DNA of 57,471 bases from an uncultured Verrucomicrobiota bacterium. Its GTDB lineage: Bacteria; Verrucomicrobiota; Kiritimatiellia; CAIQIC01; Lenti-01. Below, one piece after another: positions 25,287 through 31,553 of the stretch (position 1 is the first letter of the stretch; every line of letters begins with the position of its first letter). Location of the stretch: positions 1 to 57,471 of the forward strand of contig CALKWZ010000055.1 in assembly GCA_938003985.1 (NCBI GenBank). Direction: 5' to 3'. The translations under genes were made by a program, and so were the position numbers. The notes under the pieces are model-generated. The model made no database searches and was not told where the DNA came from. It saw only the letters and a list, made by a program, of their open reading frames with translations.

Positions 25287-25315
25287 TTGCGGCTTCCCGA
25301 TGGCTCGTGTAGAAT
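25287..25315 (+). promoter_or_regulatory. Promoter of the adenosine deaminase cluster
   Basis: TTGCGG (25287-25292), exactly 17 bp, then TAGAAT (25310-25315), with the start codon 42 nt further on. The -10 matches the consensus at 5 of 6 positions. Confidence 0.5.
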
Positions 25316-25356
25316 GCCCAGTCAAATCAGGCAACCGTCCCAGGCAGGAGGCTCCC

Positions 25357-26586
25357 ATGGCGCTCAAGATCACCCGCGAATTCCTCGAAAAAATCCCCAA
25401 GACCGATCTGCACCTCCATCTGGACGGATCGCTCCGGCTGCCCACCTTGATCGAACTGGCCAAGGCCGCCAAGGTGCCCTTGCCGTCCGAGACGGAAGCC
25501 GGCCTCCAGGAACTCGTCTTCAAGGAGAAGTACCAGGATCTGCCCGACTACCTGCGCGGGTTCGGCCTGACCTGCTCGGTGCTCCAGAACCCCGAGAACC
25601 TCGAGCGCGTGGCCTATGAACTCGCCCAGGACAACATCGCCGAAAACGTCCGCTACGTCGAAGTCCGCTACGCCCCGCAGCTCCACGTGCGCCCCGGCTT
25701 CACCGTCGAAGAAGTGATCGAATGCGTCAACCGCGGCCTCGCCCGCGCCCAGCAGGAACACAACTCCTCCGCCGCCGTCCGCGCCGGCGGCGACATCCCC
25801 TTCCACTACGGCATCATCACCTGCGCCATGCGCTTCTTCAACCGCCACATGTCGGCCTACTACGCGCAGCTCTTCGACGTGATGCCGCACGCGCCCGCCA
25901 AGGAAGTCATGGCGGTCGCCTCGCTGGAGATGGCCCGCTCCGCCGCGGCCCTCGCGCACCAGAAGGGCATTCCCGTCGTCGGCTTCGACCTCGCCGGCGC
26001 CGAAGCCGGCTTCCCGGCCCTCGACCACAAGGACGCCTACCAGTACGCCCACGTCCACTTCCTGAAAAAGACCGTGCACGCCGGGGAAGCCTACGGCCCC
26101 GAATCCATCTTCCAGGCCATCACCGAATGCCACGCCGACCGCCTCGGCCACGGCACCTGGCTGTTCGGCGCCGACAAGATCACCGATCCGGCCATCAAGG
26201 ATCCCGACTACTACGTGAAGTGCCTGGTGGACTACGTCGCCACCCGCCGCATCACCCTCGAAGTCTGCCCCACCAGCAACCTGCAGACCATCCCCGCCAT
26301 CGCGTCCGTGGCCGACCACCCCCTGCGCAAGATGCTCGACGCCAACCTGTCGGTGTCCATCAACACGGACAACCGCCTGGTCTCCCGCACCAGCGTCACG
26401 CGCGAGCTGGAACTGGTCTGCTCCCAGTTGCCGGTCACGCCCGCCCAGCTGCGCAACATCATCCTGGCCGGCTTCAAGGGCTCGTTCTTCGGCCCCTACG
26501 GCGAAAAGCGCGCGCTCGTCCGCCAAGTCATCAACCGCTACGATGCGCTCGAAAAGCAATATCTGGGCGACCACGCCCGCGCCTAG
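25357..26586 (+). CDS. add: Adenosine deaminase (metal-dependent)
   Basis: A 409-aa member of the ADA/AMP-deaminase amidohydrolases. The metal motif HLHLDGS appears at about residue 18-24. HAGEAYGPESI, ADRLGHGT, EVCPTSNLQT and SINTDNRLVS follow in the family's order and hold the proton donor Glu and the metal-binding His and Asp residues. The last motif has NTDNR rather than NTDDP, a variant known in several bacterial adenosine deaminases. It converts adenosine or deoxyadenosine to inosine. AGGAG precedes the ATG at 25357. The end of the gene overlaps the next start by 44 nt, suggesting coupling to a transporter binding protein. Confidence 0.93.
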   Translation: MALKITREFLEKIPKTDLHLHLDGSLRLPTLIELAKAAKVPLPSETEAGLQELVFKEKYQDLPDYLRGFGLTCSVLQNPENLERVAYELAQDNIAENVRYVEVRYAPQLHVRPGFTVEEVIECVNRGLARAQQEHNSSAAVRAGGDIPFHYGIITCAMRFFNRHMSAYYAQLFDVMPHAPAKEVMAVASLEMARSAAALAHQKGIPVVGFDLAGAEAGFPALDHKDAYQYAHVHFLKKTVHAGEAYGPESIFQAITECHADRLGHGTWLFGADKITDPAIKDPDYYVKCLVDYVATRRITLEVCPTSNLQTIPAIASVADHPLRKMLDANLSVSINTDNRLVSRTSVTRELELVCSQLPVTPAQLRNIILAGFKGSFFGPYGEKRALVRQVINRYDALEKQYLGDHARA

Positions 26587-27346
26587 GCCCGCCGCGCGGC
26601 GCGCGGGGCTGGCGCTGCTGGCCGTGGCCTTGGCCGCCGGTTGCCAGGCGTTGCGCCCGGCGCCGTCCGGCGAGCTGCGCATCGGCGTCGCGGCGGATTC
26701 GCCGCCGCTGTTTTTCCGCCAAGGCCGGCGCGCCAGCGGCTTGGAAGCCGATCTGGGCCGCGCCTTCGCCGCCCGCCTCGGCCTCAAGCCCGCGTTCGTC
26801 GCCCTTGCGCCGGCGGAGCTGGAAGCGGCCCTGCTCGGCGGCCAGATCGACGTCCTGATGGGCGGCACGACCCTGACCGAGGAACGCCGGGTCCGGATGG
26901 ATTTCGCCGCGCCGTATCTGGTCGTCGGCCAGGCCGCCCTGATCCGCGCCGCCGACCTGCCCCGGGCCAACACCGCGATCAAGATCCGGTCCGCCGACGT
27001 CCGCGTCGGCACGGTCGCCGGATCGGCCGGCGACGCCTACGTCGCGCGCTACTTCACGCGCGCCACGCGCGTTTCCTACCCCGATCCGGCCGCGGCGGCC
27101 GAAGCCCTCCGCGCGGGCCAAGTCGATTTGGTCGTCTACGACGGACCCGCCGTCTGGTGGCTGGCCTTGCAGCATCGGCCCGATCTCGTCCTGGCCCCCG
27201 CGCTGTTCGACCGCGCGGAAGTCGCCTGGGCGTTCCGGCGCGGCAGCGTTTCCCTCCGCGAATCCGCCAACGAAGCGCTGGCGGCCTGGCAACAAGACGG
27301 CACGCTCGAAGCCCTCCTGAAACGCTGGCTGCCGGTGTCGAAATAG
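26543..27346 (+). CDS. Family 3 extracellular solute-binding lipoprotein
   Basis: A 267-aa protein with a lipoprotein signal: an Arg-rich start, hydrophobic LALLAVALAAG, and lipobox cysteine C34. The mature part follows the periplasmic-binding-protein family 3 pattern. GELRIGVAADSPPLFF comes first, then SGLEADLGRAFAARLGL, DVLMGGTTLTEERRVRMDFAAPYL, VGTVAGSAGDAYV and a final DGTLEALLKRW. Such proteins deliver amino acids or similar small molecules to ABC importers, or occur as sensor domains. No permease or ATPase is adjacent. It overlaps add by 44 nt, which hints at a purine or nitrogen link but does not prove one. Confidence 0.85.
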   Translation: MRSKSNIWATTPAPRPAARRAGLALLAVALAAGCQALRPAPSGELRIGVAADSPPLFFRQGRRASGLEADLGRAFAARLGLKPAFVALAPAELEAALLGGQIDVLMGGTTLTEERRVRMDFAAPYLVVGQAALIRAADLPRANTAIKIRSADVRVGTVAGSAGDAYVARYFTRATRVSYPDPAAAAEALRAGQVDLVVYDGPAVWWLALQHRPDLVLAPALFDRAEVAWAFRRGSVSLRESANEALAAWQQDGTLEALLKRWLPVSK

Positions 27347-27361
27347 CCACGGAACCACCTC

Positions 27362-28573
27362 GTGGATGCCTCCCTGCTCATCGTCGGTGCCGGCCCCGCC
27401 GGACTCCTGGCCGCGCTGGCGGCCGCGCGCCGGCGCTTGCCGCACGGCGTCCTCGTCGTGGACCGCATGCCCGCGGCCGGCGCCAAGCTGGCCGTCAGCG
27501 GCGGCGGCCGCGGCAACCTCAGCCACGTCGCCGCGGAAGACGGATTCGCCGCCGTCTGGGGCCGCAACGGACGCTTCACCGTGCCCGCCTTCCGCGCCCT
27601 GCCGCCGGACGCGCTGCGCGCGCTGCTGGCGGAAATCGGCGTCGCGACCGTCGTGGATCCCGCCGGCCGCATCTATCCGCGCTCCCAATCCGCCGCCCAG
27701 GTGCGCGACGCCTTGGTGGCCGCGGCCGTCCGCGCCGGCGTGCGCTTCACGTTCGACCGCGCCGTCCAAAGCCTGTCGCCGCCGGAAGCGCCGGACGCCC
27801 CGTGGACGACCGATTCGTTTACGGCCCGCGCCGTCCTGCTGGCGACCGGCGGCCAATCCGCGCCGCGCCTCGGCTCCGACGGCTCCGGATTCGCGCTCGC
27901 CCGCGTCCTCGGCTACGACGTCGTCCCGCCCGTTCCGGCCTTGACCTCCCTCCGCACCGCCGAAACCTGGCCGGCCGCCCACAGCGGCTTGTCGCTGCCC
28001 GACGTGACCGTCGCCGTCGCCGGCCCGCGCGGCGCCGCCGAACGCGGCGAATTGCTCTTCACCCATCGCGGCATCTCGGGTCCCGCCGTCCTCAATCTCT
28101 CGGGACGCGTCGCCCGCCTCCTGCGGGACGGCGAACCGGTCCCGCTCGCATTGGATCTGATCCACGACCAGCCCGATTTCCAAACCCTGCGCCGGGAGGC
28201 CGGCGCACGGCCCGTCCTGGCCTGGCTGGCCCGCGGCCTGCCCCGCGCCCTGGCCGGCACGATCCTGGAATTGACCGGCATCCCCGCCGACCAAACCTTT
28301 TCCCGCCTCTCCGCCGCGCAGGAAAAAGAACTGCTCCGCCACCTCGTCGCCCTGCCCCTGACCGTCCGCGGCACCGGCGGCTTCGACGACGCCATGGCCA
28401 CTTCCGGCGGCGTCTTCCTCAAGCAAGTCCGGCCCGACACGCTCGAAGGCCGCCTGACGCCGCGGCTGCATTTCGCCGGCGAGCTCCTCGATCTCGACGG
28501 CCCCACCGGCGGCTGGAACCTCCAGTGGGCCTTCTGTTCCGGTTTCCTCGCCGGCTCCGTCGCCGGCGCTTGA
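27362..28573 (+). CDS. HI0933/YhiN-family NAD(P)/FAD-dependent oxidoreductase
   Basis: A 403-aa flavoprotein with the N-terminal Rossmann motif LIVGAGPAGLLAALAAA and the family hallmark AAGAKLAVSGGGRGNLSH. It also has LLATGGQSAPRLGSDGSG in the middle, FTHRGISGPAVLNLS, and the closing GGWNLQWAFCSGFLAG. Members (PF03486) bind FAD; the physiological substrate is not known. Translation starts at GTG 27362, 15 nt after the preceding stop. The gene is followed after 13 nt by the second palindrome array. Confidence 0.9.
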   Translation: MDASLLIVGAGPAGLLAALAAARRRLPHGVLVVDRMPAAGAKLAVSGGGRGNLSHVAAEDGFAAVWGRNGRFTVPAFRALPPDALRALLAEIGVATVVDPAGRIYPRSQSAAQVRDALVAAAVRAGVRFTFDRAVQSLSPPEAPDAPWTTDSFTARAVLLATGGQSAPRLGSDGSGFALARVLGYDVVPPVPALTSLRTAETWPAAHSGLSLPDVTVAVAGPRGAAERGELLFTHRGISGPAVLNLSGRVARLLRDGEPVPLALDLIHDQPDFQTLRREAGARPVLAWLARGLPRALAGTILELTGIPADQTFSRLSAAQEKELLRHLVALPLTVRGTGGFDDAMATSGGVFLKQVRPDTLEGRLTPRLHFAGELLDLDGPTGGWNLQWAFCSGFLAGSVAGA

Positions 28574-28586
28574 TCCCGCAAAACCA

Positions 28587-28669
28587 TTTTTTACGTAGAA
28601 CGTAAAAACTTTCGCGGCGTTTTACGTGGAACGTAAAAACTTTGCGCAAAAATTACGTAGTACGTAAAA
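28587..28669 (+). repeat. Array of three 31-bp-phased palindromes upstream of the DUF2723 gene
   Basis: Centres lie at 28598, 28629 and 28660, again exactly 31 bp apart, with spacers AGA, GGA and AGT. The first two units end in CTTT; the third is shortened on its right side. The array begins 13 nt after the upstream stop codon and its last centre is 28 nt before the TTG start at 28688, the same distance as at psuG. The first two units resemble units 4-5 of the psuG array almost base for base. Confidence 0.9.
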
Positions 28670-28687
28670 CTCGGCCGGAGGCCCGTC

Positions 28688-30037
28688 TTGACCGTCTTTC
28701 GCCGGCGGCGTAGCCTGTTTTCCATGACCGGGACGCGCTTTTTCGGGGCCGATGAATGGAAAACCGCCGGCCTTGCCGCGTGCCTGGCCTTCGTCGTTTT
28801 CCGGGCCACCTTGGCGCCGACGGTCACGCTGGAACATTCCGGGGCGCTGGTGGTGGCGGCCGACCATCTGGGCGTGGGCCGCGTGCCGGGCTATCCCGTC
28901 TGGACGCTGCTGGCCAAGGGTTTCATCTGCCTTTTTCCCTTCGCGGAATATCACGGCCATCCCAATCCCGCCTGGGCCGTGAACTGGATGTCCGCGTTCT
29001 TCGGCGCCTTGGCCTGCGGATTGCTGGCCGCCCTGGCTTGCCGTCTGGCGCGCGCCGCCGGGGCGGCCGGCGCGCTCGGCGCCGTTTCCGGCCTCGCCGC
29101 GGGCTTGCTGTTCGCCTGTTCGCCGGTCTTCTGGTCGCAGGCGGTCGTCGCCGAAACCCACACCCTGACCAACTTCTATTTTCTCGCGCTGCTGGCGCTT
29201 TCGTTGCGCTGGGTCGATGCCGCGGATCGAAAGTCGCCCTATCTGCTCGCCTTCCTCGCCGGGCTGGGCCTGGCCGTTTCGCCGCTGCTGATCCTGTTCC
29301 TGCCGGTGCTGTTGCTGGCCGCCGCGCTCACGTCGCTCAAGGATTTCGCGCGCGTGACCGTTGCCGTCCTGCTGTTTTGCGGTTTCCTGCTCGTTGAATT
29401 CAAGTGGGGCAGCCTCCGGCCGGCCATCGGCGTCGGCGTTCTGGGAGGCGCCCTCGCCGGCGCCGGACTCCTCGCCGTTGCCCGAACCACGCGGCCCGTC
29501 GCGGGCCTGCTGCTGCTCCTGCTGGCCGGTCTGTTGCCCTACGTCTATCTGCCGCTCGCGGCCGCCCGCCATCCGCCCATGAACTGGGGACAGGCCTGCA
29601 CCTGGGAAGGCTTCTGGCACGTCGTGAGCCGCGGGCAGTACGAAGCGCTGGTGCCGCTGGATCCGTTCGCGCAGCCCAAACTTTTCTTCCGCGATCTGGC
29701 GTGGTACGGCCGGCTGCTGGCCGCGCAATTCGCCGCGCCGCTCGCCGCGCTCGCGCTGGTTCCGGTTCTGGCGCTGCGGCGCTTGGACCGCCGCGCGCAG
29801 GCCGCGCTCCTGCTGGTGTTCGGCGCCTGGTTCTGCTTCGCCGTCGTGGTGGTCGTCGGCGCCAATCCCCAGGTGGACGTCCAGAACACCTGGGTGGCGC
29901 GCCCGCTGTTCCTGCCCTCGTTCGCGCTTGTAGCCTTGCTGATCGGCGTCGGTTGGGCCATCCTGTGGAACGGAATCGCCGGTCGCGCGCGGCAATGTCG
30001 CGGCGCGGGGACCGGCGCCGGAAACCCAGCTCCATGA
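28688..30037 (+). CDS. DUF2723 multi-pass membrane protein (GT-C-like)
   Basis: A 449-aa integral membrane protein with roughly ten hydrophobic segments. It carries DUF2723 hallmarks: TLAPTVTLEHSGALVVAADHLGVGR (split into two blocks here), PGYPVWTLLAKGF, AVNWMSAFFGA and SPVFWSQAVVAETHTL. The family resembles protein O-mannosyl- and lipid-linked sugar transferases of the GT-C fold and occurs mainly in Bacteroidota and PVC bacteria. Most members are longer, so this is a compact form. I chose TTG 28688 because GGAGG lies 6 nt upstream; an ATG at 28724 is the alternative. Its stop overlaps the next start as ATGA. Confidence 0.82.
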   Translation: MTVFRRRRSLFSMTGTRFFGADEWKTAGLAACLAFVVFRATLAPTVTLEHSGALVVAADHLGVGRVPGYPVWTLLAKGFICLFPFAEYHGHPNPAWAVNWMSAFFGALACGLLAALACRLARAAGAAGALGAVSGLAAGLLFACSPVFWSQAVVAETHTLTNFYFLALLALSLRWVDAADRKSPYLLAFLAGLGLAVSPLLILFLPVLLLAAALTSLKDFARVTVAVLLFCGFLLVEFKWGSLRPAIGVGVLGGALAGAGLLAVARTTRPVAGLLLLLLAGLLPYVYLPLAAARHPPMNWGQACTWEGFWHVVSRGQYEALVPLDPFAQPKLFFRDLAWYGRLLAAQFAAPLAALALVPVLALRRLDRRAQAALLLVFGAWFCFAVVVVVGANPQVDVQNTWVARPLFLPSFALVALLIGVGWAILWNGIAGRARQCRGAGTGAGNPAP

Positions 30038-30843
30038 TCCGTTCCTACGTCCACGGCTACGACCCCCGCGAAAACGTGCGCCTGCAAGACCAGGCCGCCA
30101 CGCTCGAAGACCTGCTGCACGGCGACACCGCCTATCCCGCCGGCAGCCGCGTGCTCGAAGCCGGCTGCGGCGTCGGCGCCCAGACCGTCCTCCTCGCCGC
30201 CCGCAGCCCGCAGGCGGAGATCACCTCCATCGACGTCTCCGAAACGTCCGTCGCCCAGGCCCGGCAAGCCGTGGCCGCCGCCGGCTTCGGCAACGTGGCG
30301 CTGCGGCAAGCCGATATTTTTCACCTGCCGTTCGCGCCCGGATCCTTCGACCACGTCTTCCTGTGCTTCGTGCTCGAACACCTGCCCCAGCCCGTCGCGG
30401 CGCTGCAGAAGCTGCTGGCCGTCCTGAAACCCGGCGGCACGCTGACGGCCATCGAGGGCGACCACGGGTCCACGTTCTTCCATCCCGACAGCGCCGCCGC
30501 CCACCGCGCCATCCGCTGCCAGGTGGAGCTGCAGGCGCGCGCCGGCGGCAACGCCTTGATCGGCCGCCAGCTGTTTCCCCTCCTCCGCGCCGCCGGCCTG
30601 GACGACGTCCGCGTTTCGCCCCGCATGGTCTACGTCGATGCCAGCCGGCCCGGCCTCGTCGACGGCTTCACGAAGAAAACCTTCGCGGCCATGATCGCGG
30701 GCGTCCGCGCGGAAGCGCTGGCCGCCGGACTGGCCACCGCCGCCGATTTCGACCAGGGCGTGGCCGATCTGCATCGCGCCGCCGAAGCCGACGGCGTGTT
30801 CTGCTACACCTTCTTCAAAGCCACCGCCGTCAAAGCTTCATGA
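30034..30843 (+). CDS. Class I SAM-dependent methyltransferase
   Basis: A 269-aa protein with the SAM-binding motif RVLEAGCGVGAQT at residues 39-51, acidic ITSIDVSETSVAQA, ADIFHLPFAPGSFDHVF and LKPGGTLTAIEGDHG, which are motifs I to post-III of the class I fold. The substrate cannot be read from the sequence. It starts inside the DUF2723 stop codon (ATGA) and its own stop overlaps the next start the same way, so the three genes are almost certainly one translationally coupled operon downstream of palindrome array 2. Confidence 0.88.
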   Translation: MIRSYVHGYDPRENVRLQDQAATLEDLLHGDTAYPAGSRVLEAGCGVGAQTVLLAARSPQAEITSIDVSETSVAQARQAVAAAGFGNVALRQADIFHLPFAPGSFDHVFLCFVLEHLPQPVAALQKLLAVLKPGGTLTAIEGDHGSTFFHPDSAAAHRAIRCQVELQARAGGNALIGRQLFPLLRAAGLDDVRVSPRMVYVDASRPGLVDGFTKKTFAAMIAGVRAEALAAGLATAADFDQGVADLHRAAEADGVFCYTFFKATAVKAS

Positions 30844-31550
30844 TTTCCATCACCAATCCGAAGCTGAGCGGCCTGGAGCCGCGCTGGGCGCCGTTCCGGG
30901 GATTTTCGCTCGTGTTCGATCCGCCCGAGGAGGATTCCTTTTTCGGCGCGCTGCGCGCCGGTCTTGCGAAGCTGGAAAACGACGCGCTGATCGCGGAGTT
31001 CTATCTGCGCCTGCTGCCGCCCGCGTCCTACCACGTCACGGCCTGGGACGGCGTCAACGACGCCAAGCTGGCCGAGGTCGTGCCCGAATTCCGCGCCGCC
31101 TGGGAGCGCTTCCTGCAGGCGAGCGCCGCCCGGCCGTTTCCGGAAGACCTGTTCCGCGACGTGCAGGCCTCCGAGCTGCTGACCTGTCCGGACTGGTCCC
31201 TGCGCCTGCGCTGCGCGCGGATCGAAAACTGGAGCAACGTGTCGCTCGTGGCGCATCTGGAGGCGGCGGACGCCGCGGCCGCCGCCAATCTGGAGCGGTT
31301 GCGCGCCGCCCGCGACGCGCTCTCGGAAGCGTTCGGCCGCCGGTTCGGCGTGCGGCCCCATCCCGACTACGAGCCGCACGTGACGCTGGGCTATTTCGCG
31401 AACGGGGCTCTGGCGGCGGGTTCCGCCGCGGCCGTCGCGCGCTGGAACGCGGCTCTGCGGGCCGCGACGGCCGGCCACGTCCTGACCCTGCGCCGCTTGC
31501 ACCTGTCCGTGTTCGCGGACATGACGAGCTTCGGATCGGATCTGGCCTAG
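30840..31550 (+). CDS. 2H-superfamily phosphoesterase (DUF1868/2'-5' RNA ligase-like)
   Basis: A 236-aa protein with two HxT motifs, H65-V-T67 in YHVTAWDGVND and H180-V-T182 in YEPHVTLGYFA. These are the catalytic signature of 2H phosphoesterases, and the first context fits DUF1868. Relatives hydrolyse 2'-5' or cyclic phosphodiester bonds in RNA or nucleotides. It ends the DUF2723-methyltransferase operon. Its stop is only 3 nt from the end of the convergent phosphatase gene, so no separate terminator fits between them. Confidence 0.75.
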   Translation: MISITNPKLSGLEPRWAPFRGFSLVFDPPEEDSFFGALRAGLAKLENDALIAEFYLRLLPPASYHVTAWDGVNDAKLAEVVPEFRAAWERFLQASAARPFPEDLFRDVQASELLTCPDWSLRLRCARIENWSNVSLVAHLEAADAAAAANLERLRAARDALSEAFGRRFGVRPHPDYEPHVTLGYFANGALAAGSAAAVARWNAALRAATAGHVLTLRRLHLSVFADMTSFGSDLA

Positions 31551-31553
31551 CGG

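Noticed and set aside
28587..28669. Palindrome array 2 as an intrinsic terminator of the flavoprotein gene
   Set aside because: The stems are AT-rich and of equal period to the other arrays, and the CTTT tails do not form T-runs after a GC stem. The shared period points to a common element and not to termination, though an effect on termination is not excluded.
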